This document shows positions 1 through 10,615 of a stretch of DNA of 64,000 nucleotides, piece by piece (position 1 is the stretch's first letter; the number at the start of each line of letters is the position of its first letter). The notes beneath the pieces are model-generated. The model saw only the letters and a list, made by a program, of their open reading frames with translations, was not told the DNA's origin and searched no databases. The translations under genes were made by a program, and so were the position numbers. Source of the DNA: Bryopsis sp. KO-2023 (taxonomy: Eukaryota > Chlorophyta > Ulvophyceae > Bryopsidales > Bryopsidaceae). The stretch covers positions 748,001 to 812,000 of the forward strand of contig BSYQ01000007.1 in the NCBI GenBank assembly GCA_030272585.1, in the 5' to 3' direction.

Positions 1-454
1 GCCCATGTTTCAACCCAACTCCCAACACCCCACACAGCCAGTTTCAAAAACATGACCTCAACTTGTCAATTCATTTTTCGGTGCACACACAAAGATCCCA
101 CGTGATCACGCCGCCATCGAGAGGTTCTTCTGAATCGAAACTGAAACACTCGTGGAATCGGGGAACTGCACCCCAGGGTTGAGAGACGATATCTGAACAC
201 CTGGGGCGGGAGGGAGGGGGTTGAAGCGAAGAGCGCCGCAAATGAAACGAACCAGCCGGGGTGCCAGCCAGGTGTGAGTGTGTTTGAAGCTTCTTAAGAA
301 AAAACGACCAGTTGATGATGTTTTCAACAGTGAACCTTACGTCAGTACGCACAAAATTCTGTTGAACTCTTCGACTTCGTTTGAAAGAAGGACTGCAGAA
401 GCCGAGGCAGGTTGAGGGCTGCTTCTGCAGGGATGGTGTGAAAATGAGAAAAAT

Positions 455-540
455 GTGGAGAGTAGGATTCGTACCCCCGCCGAATCGTAATCCTAGTCGC
501 GACGATCCACTCTACGGACCCGGTCAGAATTGTTCTCCAC
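455..540. repeat. Nested inverted repeats, 86 nt
   Basis: Perfect 7-nt outer arms GTGGAGA (455-461) and TCTCCAC (534-540) enclose further complementary pairs, including TAGGATT with AATCCTA. On the minus strand the inner part reads GGTACGAATCC, one base from the tRNA B-box consensus. The whole does not fold as a proper tRNA. It occurs in all 12 copies and holds the private substitutions of copies 5 and 7. Confidence 0.4.
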
Positions 541-1569
541 GATCCATGTGAAAACCAATTCCATATGTAACTTGCTTCAAAAACCCAAAGACCTCTCAAA
601 CGCCACTTCCGCGGCGTTTCTTCTTCTTTTGCTGCATTCTGCCTGGTACCTTGAGTTCCTACTTTGCTTTTGTATTACTTTTGATAGCTCTTTCTATCCA
701 TACATTTTCTTGGCTTTCCTTCCTTCCCGTTTGCTCACACTTTAGGTCCGGCTGATAACAACACATCACACCGCTGGCCCGACACTCACCCCTGACCGAC
801 CGGCCAGCGGTGCGAGTCAGTCTGGCATGAAGCGCTGACGTCAACAACCGCCAGTCAACCAGGTGCCACACAGATTGGATTTGTGAACATGGGCAGCCAT
901 GTCCGGCGGACCTGTGAAGCAGCAAGCCACCTTCCAGGGTCCCAAATTTTATTCGAGTTGGGCAAACGAAAGAGCACACTTTTATTTTTCTGGTTTGGTA
1001 AAACCAGGCTTGGGGCATGACAATGGAGGGGGGAAAAAAGGAAGCAGTCTCGAAAAGAAGGGGTGGGTGGCACCTTGGTGGTGTGCTGATTTCGCATTGG
1101 TTTGGGCCAGATGTTTGATGATCGTCGATTCGTTGGGACTTTGGTTTGGCGGAATTCGAATTGGTTTGGTTGGGGTAGTCAGTTGTGGGATGCATGGGTG
1201 GTTTGAATGGGATGTGATCCCTCACGCGGGAAAACAGGCCGATTCTGTGGAACTGGCTGGCTGGCTGGCTGGCCGGCCGGAGTTATGGGAGGCCTTGGTT
1301 GATTGTCTCCTGTTTCAACGACCCCTGGAAGCGATCCGACGAACGTGTCTTCCAAAAAAGCACCATAAAAACAGGAACAAAACACCAAAAACACGCAACC
1401 CTTACAGTGCAGCGCTCACTACCACCCTAAAACAAATGAAAGGGGCTTCGTTGGTTGGGCCGCCCTTCTGGCCGGCCCAACAGGGAAACAGGGAATAAAC
1501 TCCAGACGCTCGCACACTATTGTGTGAGGAGCCGCATCGACAGCAATTGGGCTGATCATCACCAACCAA

Positions 1570-2185
1570 TCAGCAACAGTCTTCTCCGCCGCCACCGCCA
1601 CCACCTCCGTGTTTTCCACCTCCGCCGCCGCCGCCGCCTCCGCCCCCACCCCCACCCCCACCTCCGAACTTTCCTCCTCCACCTCCACCGCCACTTCCAC
1701 CGCCGCCGCCACCGCCGCCTCTTGCCAGCAGCATGCGGCTCACTGCACAGCGAAAACAAAATCAGTCACCCAAAGAACAGGCCCATCTGGTGTGGAAGGC
1801 GTGGTGGACGTCACTTTTCGGGCACCCACTTTTTCTGTCGCCACTTTTTCGTCGTCGTCCTCCTCCTCCTCCTCCTCCTCCGCCGCCACCTCCGAATTTC
1901 CCTCCTCCACCCCCACCTCCTCCGCCTCCGCCTCCGCCTCCGCCGCCGCCGCCACCACCTCCGTATTTGCCTCCATCTTCACCTGCAACGAGGAGACGAC
2001 GCTCGTCTGGAACACACGCACAAGGCACGCTTCGTTCAGGCACCAAAAAAAGAAACGCCGAAGGCAAGGGCGAAGCCACGGCCACAGCGAGTGCGAAGTG
2101 CCACGCCTGGCTCACCTGCGAAGGAAGCTTGCGCGGCAGCGACCACGAGGCCGAGAAGGAGCAGAGCAGCCACGGTTTTGACCAT
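1570..2185 (-). CDS. Secreted glycine-rich protein B, copy 1 (3 exons)
   Basis: Exons on the minus strand: 2185-2116, 2006-1845 and 1742-1570 (405 nt, 134 aa). Seen: the ATG opens a clear signal peptide (MVKTVAALLLLGLVVAAAQA), then a GTGAGC donor. Exon 2 reads DERRLLVAGEDGGKY, 21 Gly, KF, 12 Gly, RRRK. Exon 3 reads SRMLLAR, Gly runs broken by S, KF and KH, and ends EDCC then TGA. Both introns are phase 1. The protein is probably exported to the wall or extracellular matrix, as is usual for signal-peptide glycine-rich proteins; no enzyme motif is visible. Uncertain: a second in-frame acceptor at 1983 would shorten exon 2, and donors after 1830 or 1815 would lengthen it. The chosen sites give exactly the length of gene A. 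The terminal Cys pair could cross-link chains (inference). Transcript data would settle the splicing. Confidence 0.7.
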
Positions 2186-2273
2186 GATTGACGAATGCAG
2201 CAGCACTTGTTGTTGTTGCTTTCGAAGAGGGAAGACGATCGCAAACGTTTCTGAACAGGACGCTTCCAGGGCG

Positions 2274-2282
2274 CAATATGTA
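2274..2282 (-). promoter_or_regulatory. AT-rich TATA-like site upstream of gene B
   Basis: The minus strand reads TACATATTG about 90 nt upstream of the gene B ATG, in otherwise GC-balanced DNA. Gene A has a comparable site at the same distance, which is the main reason to list it. The same site is in all 11 full copies. Confidence 0.3.
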
Positions 2283-3404
2283 GGGAGATGGTCGACACGA
2301 CTCCGTGGGATCCCCAAAGCCCTCTCGCGAGCCAAGCAAGCGCGCGCCAGGTGTGCCAGCCCGATTTTTGGATGACGATGATGATGATGATGATGAGGCT
2401 AAAGTAGTTTGTAGTTTGTTTGTTCGAATTTTGCTCTGGTTCGGTTGTGTGTGCGTCTGGAAGCTCTGCTTGGTCGAATGAGACAACAATTTGCCTCTTC
2501 AGCCCTTGCACCCACACCAGCGAAAATCTCATCCGGGGGTACTCCACTGCTGGCTTGACGCCCAACTCAACTCGATTCCTCCCTTCTCATTTGCACTCCC
2601 AAGGTGCCATGTAGCAATGATCAATCATTGAGGAGTGATTGCAGCAGGTTCATCGTGCGTGGGTTGCTTTTTTGGTCAGTCTGTCACTCAGTCTGTCACT
2701 CAGCCCCGTGATCCCCACTCTGGCTGACTCCCTTGCAGCATGACGTCCCGTCTGACCCGTGAAATGGTGGTGGTCACAGAGCATCAGTCCACCTGAGTCG
2801 AGTGAAAGAAAGAAGCTTGGGATGCAAATAGCCAGAACATGGAGCAGTGGACAGAAAAGGAAGGAATTTCGAAAAGAAGAAAAAAAGGAAAAAAGGTGGG
2901 TGGCACCTTGAATCCGGTGAAGAGATTGCGGAGAATGAATTCAAGTGCGAAACAAAACAAGGGCTCTTTGGGGATTGCCATTTTGCTGAGGGTTTTCTCC
3001 CAAACTTTTTTCCTCTCCTCTTCTGGTTTGTTTTTCTTTTTTTTCAGAGGCAATTTCTTGGAAACGTGGGGTTTTCTTTTTTGGGATTGTCATATTGCTG
3101 AGGTGTTTTTCACACATTTTTTCCCTCTATTGTATTTGTATTATTGCGATAATTCGTATTGTAAATGACAGCACGGTTTTGCAGTTTTTAGAGATCAGGG
3201 GTTGGTTTGGGAGGCCTCCTTGCTGTGACACCGAAACCCTGTGGACGACCCATCCAGGCTGGCCTCCAGACCTCCAGAACACGAAAATTTGTGTGTTTTT
3301 TTTTGACAAAAGGTGCATCCATGGTGGCCACTGGAAAGCACACCGTTATGTAACTACGCAATCTTGGATTTAGATGTGAATAATACGTGCGAACGAACGC
3401 CACC

Positions 3405-3500
3405 ATGCCTGCACCTTTGACTGCAATTGCAGTCCTCCAGCTTCTTGCAATTGCAATGTTCAATTCAATTACATTACATTCCTATATCACAGGTTGCTAG
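3405..3500 (+). CDS. Possible 31-residue hydrophobic peptide or first exon
   Basis: ATG in the context CGCCACC-ATG-C opens a frame beginning MPAPLTAIAVLQLLAIAM, which resembles a signal or membrane segment, and ends after 31 codons. A GT sits two codons before the stop, so it could be a first exon, but I could not find a matching second exon. It is repeated in every full unit. It may equally be chance. Confidence 0.15.
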   Translation: MPAPLTAIAVLQLLAIAMFNSITLHSYITGC

Positions 3501-3648
3501 CAAGGTTGGTTGGCCTTCAGTCAGAAATGTGGCAGCAGAACGTAAAACTGATCCTACTGTCCACAACGCCTGAAAAAATATTCCCGAACAAGTTTTAACC
3601 AAGTACTCCAAAATACAGTACAAACACATTCACATCAGAAATCGACGA

Positions 3649-4249
3649 TTACTTGCGGCCACCCCCGCCGCCCCCTCCTCCACCTCCACCTCCACCTCCA
3701 CCTCCGCCGCCACCTCCGAATTTCCCTCCTCCACCCCCACCTCCGCCGCCTCCGCCGCCGCCGCCTCCGCCACCACCACCGCCTCCGCCAAGAAGCTTAC
3801 GCACTGCATCACACACCCCGTCGTTTAAAGCAGCCTTGAAACTAATGTTCGTTACACAGGTGACCCAGCGAACTCATCCTTACATTTCTTGCCTCCGCCT
3901 CCGCCTCCACCACCTCCTCCACCTCCGCCGCCGCCGCCACCGCCGCCGCCGCCTCCCCATTTCCAGTGGCCCCCGCCTCCACCACCTCCACCACCTCCTC
4001 CGCCTCCTCCGCCTCCTCCTCCACCGCCAAGCAAGTCACGGCTCGGGTGTGTCACGGCAAAATCTGCATTCGATGAGAAAACCCAGGCGGGCGCGCCAAT
4101 CAAACTCCAACTGCGTGTTCAAGCGATGACCAGAAATTGAGCGCGCGGCGAGCGAGCCGACCAGAAATCTGAAACACACCGTCAGGAGCAGCATTGGATG
4201 CGACCACGACCAGGCCGATAAGCAGAACAACGGTTGCGGCCTTCATCAT
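3649..4249 (-). CDS. Secreted glycine-rich protein A, copy 1 (3 exons)
   Basis: Exons on the minus strand: 4249-4180, 4063-3884 and 3803-3649 (405 nt, 134 aa). Seen: two adjacent ATGs open a signal peptide (MMKAATVVLLIGLVVVASNA); the upstream one is taken as the start. The mature part reads DFAVTHPSRDLL (24-35), 20 Gly, HWKW (56-59), 22 Gly, KK (82-83), LRKLL (84-88), 22 Gly, KF (111-112), 20 Gly, RK (133-134) and TAA. About 63% of residues are glycine. Introns of 116 and 80 nt are both phase 1 with GT-AG ends, and all three exons join in frame. Like gene B it is probably a structural extracellular or surface protein. The aromatic and basic breaks in the Gly runs could mediate stacking or binding to anionic polymers (inference). 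No named family is recognised. Confidence 0.72.
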
Positions 4250-6092
4250 TGCTGACAAATTCTCTCAAGAACGCTGTATTGGATGGAAGCAATCGTCGGA
4301 TCGATTTTTTTGTGGAGCGTGGCTGAGGGCCCGTGCATTTATGGGAAAGCAAGCCCCACGTGGACACGACGCTTCGTTCCTCCCAGTCGCATCCCAACAC
4401 CAAGCGCCCAACTGGTTCTTGCCATATGTCCGCATTATGTGTGATGCGATCATTGATTCATGTGTGCTGGCTTCATCCCAGGAATGGGAGGTGTGACATT
4501 TGTGGAAATTTCCAGATCTGGATGCCCATGTTTCAACCCAACTCCCAACACCCCACACAGCCAGTTTCAAAAACATGACCTCAACTTGTCAATTCATTTT
4601 TCGGTGCACACACAAAGATCCCACGTGATCACGCCGCCATCGAGAGGTTCTTCTGAATCGAAACTGAAACACTCGTGGAATCGGGGAACTGCACCCCAGG
4701 GTTGAGAGACGATATCTGAACACCTGGGGCGGGAGGGAGGGGGTTGAAGCGAAGAGCGCCGCAAATGAAACGAACCAGCCGGGGTGCCAGCCAGGTGTGA
4801 GTGTGTTTGAAGCTTCTTAAGAAAAAACGACCAGTTGATGATGTTTTCAACAGTGAACCTTACGTCAGTACGCACAAAATTCTGTTGAACTCTTCGACTT
4901 CGTTTGAAAGAAGGACTGCAGAAGCCGAGGCAGGTTGAGGGCTGCTTCTGCAGGGATGGTGTGAAAATGAGAAAAATGTGGAGAGTAGGATTCGTACCCC
5001 CGCCGAATCGTAATCCTAGTCGCGACGATCCACTCTACGGACCCGGTCAGAATTGTTCTCCACGATCCATGTGAAAACCAATTCCATATGTAACTTGCTT
5101 CAAAAACCCAAAGACCTCTCAAACGCCACTTCCGCGGCGTTTCTTCTTCTTTTGCTGCATTCTGCCTGGTACCTTGAGTTCCTACTTTGCTTTTGTATTA
5201 CTTTTGATAGCTCTTTCTATCCATACATTTTCTTGGCTTTCCTTCCTTCCCGTTTGCTCACACTTTAGGTCCGGCTGATAACAACACATCACACCGCTGG
5301 CCCGACACTCACCCCTGACCGACCGGCCAGCGGTGCGAGTCAGTCTGGCATGAAGCGCTGACGTCAACAACCGCCAGTCAACCAGGTGCCACACAGATTG
5401 GATTTGTGAACATGGGCAGCCATGTCCGGCGGACCTGTGAAGCAGCAAGCCACCTTCCAGGGTCCCAAATTTTATTCGAGTTGGGCAAACGAAAGAGCAC
5501 ACTTTTATTTTTCTGGTTTGGTAAAACCAGGCTTGGGGCATGACAATGGAGGGGGGAAAAAAGGAAGCAGTCTCGAAAAGAAGGGGTGGGTGGCACCTTG
5601 GTGGTGTGCTGATTTCGCATTGGTTTGGGCCAGATGTTTGATGATCGTCGATTCGTTGGGACTTTGGTTTGGCGGAATTCGAATTGGTTTGGTTGGGGTA
5701 GTCAGTTGTGGGATGCATGGGTGGTTTGAATGGGATGTGATCCCTCACGCGGGAAAACAGGCCGATTCTGTGGAACTGGCTGGCTGGCTGGCTGGCCGGC
5801 CGGAGTTATGGGAGGCCTTGGTTGATTGTCTCCTGTTTCAACGACCCCTGGAAGCGATCCGACGAACGTGTCTTCCAAAAAAGCACCATAAAAACAGGAA
5901 CAAAACACCAAAAACACGCAACCCTTACAGTGCAGCGCTCACTACCACCCTAAAACAAATGAAAGGGGCTTCGTTGGTTGGGCCGCCCTTCTGGCCGGCC
6001 CAACAGGGAAACAGGGAATAAACTCCAGACGCTCGCACACTATTGTGTGAGGAGCCGCATCGACAGCAATTGGGCTGATCATCACCAACCAA
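4250..6092. other. Spacer between gene A and gene B of the next unit (1.84 kb)
   Basis: It lies upstream of gene A and downstream of the next gene B, and crosses the arbitrary unit boundary at 4524. It contains the inverted-repeat cluster (4978-5063 here), a pyrimidine-rich stretch, and the CTGG microsatellite near 5776-5795 that differs between copies. Open frames of 188 codons on minus and 199 codons on plus overlap each other, have no signal, domain or codon pattern I recognise, and are not called as genes. Confidence 0.55.
4337..4342 (-). promoter_or_regulatory. TATA-like site upstream of gene A
   Basis: The minus strand reads ATAAAT 88 nt upstream of the gene A ATG, between GC-rich flanks. 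A start about 30 nt downstream would leave a 5' leader of roughly 60 nt. Repeated in every full copy. Confidence 0.35.
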
Positions 6093-6708
6093 TCAGCAAC
6101 AGTCTTCTCCGCCGCCACCGCCACCACCTCCGTGTTTTCCACCTCCGCCGCCGCCGCCGCCTCCGCCCCCACCCCCACCCCCACCTCCGAACTTTCCTCC
6201 TCCACCTCCACCGCCACTTCCACCGCCGCCGCCACCGCCGCCTCTTGCCAGCAGCATGCGGCTCACTGCACAGCGAAAACAAAATCAGTCACCCAAAGAA
6301 CAGGCCCATCTGGTGTGGAAGGCGTGGTGGACGTCACTTTTCGGGCACCCACTTTTTCTGTCGCCACTTTTTCGTCGTCGTCCTCCTCCTCCTCCTCCTC
6401 CTCCGCCGCCACCTCCGAATTTCCCTCCTCCACCCCCACCTCCTCCGCCTCCGCCTCCGCCTCCGCCGCCGCCGCCACCACCTCCGTATTTGCCTCCATC
6501 TTCACCTGCAACGAGGAGACGACGCTCGTCTGGAACACACGCACAAGGCACGCTTCGTTCAGGCACCAAAAAAAGAAACGCCGAAGGCAAGGGCGAAGCC
6601 ACGGCCACAGCGAGTGCGAAGTGCCACGCCTGGCTCACCTGCGAAGGAAGCTTGCGCGGCAGCGACCACGAGGCCGAGAAGGAGCAGAGCAGCCACGGTT
6701 TTGACCAT
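6093..6708 (-). CDS. Secreted glycine-rich protein B, copy 2
   Basis: Exons 6708-6639, 6529-6368 and 6265-6093. Sequence as in the copy 1 gene, with no change seen. Confidence 0.7.
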
Positions 6709-8171
6709 GATTGACGAATGCAGCAGCACTTGTTGTTGTTGCTTTCGAAGAGGGAAGACGATCGCAAACGTTTCTGAACAGGACGCTTCCAGGGCGCAAT
6801 ATGTAGGGAGATGGTCGACACGACTCCGTGGGATCCCCAAAGCCCTCTCGCGAGCCAAGCAAGCGCGCGCCAGGTGTGCCAGCCCGATTTTTGGATGACG
6901 ATGATGATGATGATGATGAGGCTAAAGTAGTTTGTAGTTTGTTTGTTCGAATTTTGCTCTGGTTCGGTTGTGTGTGCGTCTGGAAGCTCTGCTTGGTCGA
7001 ATGAGACAACAATTTGCCTCTTCAGCCCTTGCACCCACACCAGCGAAAATCTCATCCGGGGGTACTCCACTGCTGGCTTGACGCCCAACTCAACTCGATT
7101 CCTCCCTTCTCATTTGCACTCCCAAGGTGCCATGTAGCAATGATCAATCATTGAGGAGTGATTGCAGCAGGTTCATCGTGCGTGGGTTGCTTTTTTGGTC
7201 AGTCTGTCACTCAGTCTGTCACTCAGCCCCGTGATCCCCACTCTGGCTGACTCCCTTGCAGCATGACGTCCCGTCTGACCCGTGAAATGGTGGTGGTCAC
7301 AGAGCATCAGTCCACCTGAGTCGAGTGAAAGAAAGAAGCTTGGGATGCAAATAGCCAGAACATGGAGCAGTGGACAGAAAAGGAAGGAATTTCGAAAAGA
7401 AGAAAAAAAGGAAAAAAGGTGGGTGGCACCTTGAATCCGGTGAAGAGATTGCGGAGAATGAATTCAAGTGCGAAACAAAACAAGGGCTCTTTGGGGATTG
7501 CCATTTTGCTGAGGGTTTTCTCCCAAACTTTTTTCCTCTCCTCTTCTGGTTTGTTTTTCTTTTTTTTCAGAGGCAATTTCTTGGAAACGTGGGGTTTTCT
7601 TTTTTGGGATTGTCATATTGCTGAGGTGTTTTTCACACATTTTTTCCCTCTATTGTATTTGTATTATTGCGATAATTCGTATTGTAAATGACAGCACGGT
7701 TTTGCAGTTTTTAGAGATCAGGGGTTGGTTTGGGAGGCCTCCTTGCTGTGACACCGAAACCCTGTGGACGACCCATCCAGGCTGGCCTCCAGACCTCCAG
7801 AACACGAAAATTTGTGTGTTTTTTTTTGACAAAAGGTGCATCCATGGTGGCCACTGGAAAGCACACCGTTATGTAACTACGCAATCTTGGATTTAGATGT
7901 GAATAATACGTGCGAACGAACGCCACCATGCCTGCACCTTTGACTGCAATTGCAGTCCTCCAGCTTCTTGCAATTGCAATGTTCAATTCAATTACATTAC
8001 ATTCCTATATCACAGGTTGCTAGCAAGGTTGGTTGGCCTTCAGTCAGAAATGTGGCAGCAGAACGTAAAACTGATCCTACTGTCCACAACGCCTGAAAAA
8101 ATATTCCCGAACAAGTTTTAACCAAGTACTCCAAAATACAGTACAAACACATTCACATCAGAAATCGACGA

Positions 8172-8772
8172 TTACTTGCGGCCACCCCCGCCGCCCCCTC
8201 CTCCACCTCCACCTCCACCTCCACCTCCGCCGCCACCTCCGAATTTCCCTCCTCCACCCCCACCTCCGCCGCCTCCGCCGCCGCCGCCTCCGCCACCACC
8301 ACCGCCTCCGCCAAGAAGCTTACGCACTGCATCACACACCCCGTCGTTTAAAGCAGCCTTGAAACTAATGTTCGTTACACAGGTGACCCAGCGAACTCAT
8401 CCTTACATTTCTTGCCTCCGCCTCCGCCTCCACCACCTCCTCCACCTCCGCCGCCGCCGCCACCGCCGCCGCCGCCTCCCCATTTCCAGTGGCCCCCGCC
8501 TCCACCACCTCCACCACCTCCTCCGCCTCCTCCGCCTCCTCCTCCACCGCCAAGCAAGTCACGGCTCGGGTGTGTCACGGCAAAATCTGCATTCGATGAG
8601 AAAACCCAGGCGGGCGCGCCAATCAAACTCCAACTGCGTGTTCAAGCGATGACCAGAAATTGAGCGCGCGGCGAGCGAGCCGACCAGAAATCTGAAACAC
8701 ACCGTCAGGAGCAGCATTGGATGCGACCACGACCAGGCCGATAAGCAGAACAACGGTTGCGGCCTTCATCAT
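8172..8772 (-). CDS. Secreted glycine-rich protein A, copy 2
   Basis: Exons 8772-8703, 8586-8407 and 8326-8172. Sequence as in the copy 1 gene, with no change seen. Confidence 0.72.
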
Positions 8773-10615
8773 TGCTGACAAATTCTCTCAAGAACGCTGT
8801 ATTGGATGGAAGCAATCGTCGGATCGATTTTTTTGTGGAGCGTGGCTGAGGGCCCGTGCATTTATGGGAAAGCAAGCCCCACGTGGACACGACGCTTCGT
8901 TCCTCCCAGTCGCATCCCAACACCAAGCGCCCAACTGGTTCTTGCCATATGTCCGCATTATGTGTGATGCGATCATTGATTCATGTGTGCTGGCTTCATC
9001 CCAGGAATGGGAGGTGTGACATTTGTGGAAATTTCCAGATCTGGATGCCCATGTTTCAACCCAACTCCCAACACCCCACACAGCCAGTTTCAAAAACATG
9101 ACCTCAACTTGTCAATTCATTTTTCGGTGCACACACAAAGATCCCACGTGATCACGCCGCCATCGAGAGGTTCTTCTGAATCGAAACTGAAACACTCGTG
9201 GAATCGGGGAACTGCACCCCAGGGTTGAGAGACGATATCTGAACACCTGGGGCGGGAGGGAGGGGGTTGAAGCGAAGAGCGCCGCAAATGAAACGAACCA
9301 GCCGGGGTGCCAGCCAGGTGTGAGTGTGTTTGAAGCTTCTTAAGAAAAAACGACCAGTTGATGATGTTTTCAACAGTGAACCTTACGTCAGTACGCACAA
9401 AATTCTGTTGAACTCTTCGACTTCGTTTGAAAGAAGGACTGCAGAAGCCGAGGCAGGTTGAGGGCTGCTTCTGCAGGGATGGTGTGAAAATGAGAAAAAT
9501 GTGGAGAGTAGGATTCGTACCCCCGCCGAATCGTAATCCTAGTCGCGACGATCCACTCTACGGACCCGGTCAGAATTGTTCTCCACGATCCATGTGAAAA
9601 CCAATTCCATATGTAACTTGCTTCAAAAACCCAAAGACCTCTCAAACGCCACTTCCGCGGCGTTTCTTCTTCTTTTGCTGCATTCTGCCTGGTACCTTGA
9701 GTTCCTACTTTGCTTTTGTATTACTTTTGATAGCTCTTTCTATCCATACATTTTCTTGGCTTTCCTTCCTTCCCGTTTGCTCACACTTTAGGTCCGGCTG
9801 ATAACAACACATCACACCGCTGGCCCGACACTCACCCCTGACCGACCGGCCAGCGGTGCGAGTCAGTCTGGCATGAAGCGCTGACGTCAACAACCGCCAG
9901 TCAACCAGGTGCCACACAGATTGGATTTGTGAACATGGGCAGCCATGTCCGGCGGACCTGTGAAGCAGCAAGCCACCTTCCAGGGTCCCAAATTTTATTC
10001 GAGTTGGGCAAACGAAAGAGCACACTTTTATTTTTCTGGTTTGGTAAAACCAGGCTTGGGGCATGACAATGGAGGGGGGAAAAAAGGAAGCAGTCTCGAA
10101 AAGAAGGGGTGGGTGGCACCTTGGTGGTGTGCTGATTTCGCATTGGTTTGGGCCAGATGTTTGATGATCGTCGATTCGTTGGGACTTTGGTTTGGCGGAA
10201 TTCGAATTGGTTTGGTTGGGGTAGTCAGTTGTGGGATGCATGGGTGGTTTGAATGGGATGTGATCCCTCACGCGGGAAAACAGGCCGATTCTGTGGAACT
10301 GGCTGGCTGGCTGGCTGGCCGGCCGGAGTTATGGGAGGCCTTGGTTGATTGTCTCCTGTTTCAACGACCCCTGGAAGCGATCCGACGAACGTGTCTTCCA
10401 AAAAAGCACCATAAAAACAGGAACAAAACACCAAAAACACGCAACCCTTACAGTGCAGCGCTCACTACCACCCTAAAACAAATGAAAGGGGCTTCGTTGG
10501 TTGGGCCGCCCTTCTGGCCGGCCCAACAGGGAAACAGGGAATAAACTCCAGACGCTCGCACACTATTGTGTGAGGAGCCGCATCGACAGCAATTGGGCTG
10601 ATCATCACCAACCAA

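Larger units (their letters stand above)
2186..3648. other. Spacer between genes A and B within a unit (1.46 kb)
   Basis: It lies downstream of gene A and upstream of gene B, so it should hold the A terminator and the B promoter. I see an ATG trinucleotide run (2370-2396), a doubled CAGTCTGTCACT motif (2676-2703), a purine-rich stretch (2851-2896) followed by T-rich DNA (3000-3130), and near 3470 a palindromic TTGCAATTGCAA. A 31-codon plus-strand reading frame at 3405-3500 starts in a CCACC-ATG context. No larger gene is convincing. The same description holds for each full unit. Confidence 0.6.
1..4523. repeat. Tandem array unit, copy 1 (4,523 bp)
   Basis: This is the reference unit used for the other copies. 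The sequence at position 1 recurs at 4524 and then at a steady 4,523-bp spacing, so the unit length is certain but its boundaries are arbitrary, set by where the window starts. On the minus strand it contains gene B (2185-1570) and gene A (4249-3649). The rest is spacer with a CTGG microsatellite near 1253-1272, an ATG trinucleotide run near 2370-2396 and a cluster of inverted repeats at 455-540. Nothing in it resembles ribosomal RNA, histone genes or a short satellite. Confidence 0.98.
4524..9046. repeat. Tandem array unit, copy 2 (4,523 bp)
   Basis: I found no difference from copy 1. It carries gene B at 6093-6708 and gene A at 8172-8772. Confidence 0.98.

Noticed and set aside
455-540. A tRNA gene on the minus strand
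   Set aside because: There is a perfect 7-bp terminal stem and a near B-box, but no T at position 8, no proper D arm and no clear anticodon stem-loop.
659-1498. Overlapping 188-codon minus and 199-codon plus frames in the spacer
   Set aside because: They overlap each other on opposite strands, show no domain, signal peptide or splice logic, and are interrupted by microsatellite changes between copies. The minus one would begin in the spacer without a promoter-like site.
1455-2375. Plus-strand frames rich in proline, arginine, histidine or serine (also 3653-4140 and all repeats)
   Set aside because: They are reverse-strand readings of the GGN glycine codons. The minus strand has signal peptides and in-frame splice sites; the plus frames have neither.
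1762-2565. 267-codon minus-strand frame covering the gene B region
   Set aside because: It runs through the predicted gene B intron 1 in the frame of exon 2 and lacks the signal peptide, which is in another frame. Splicing gives a more sensible protein.
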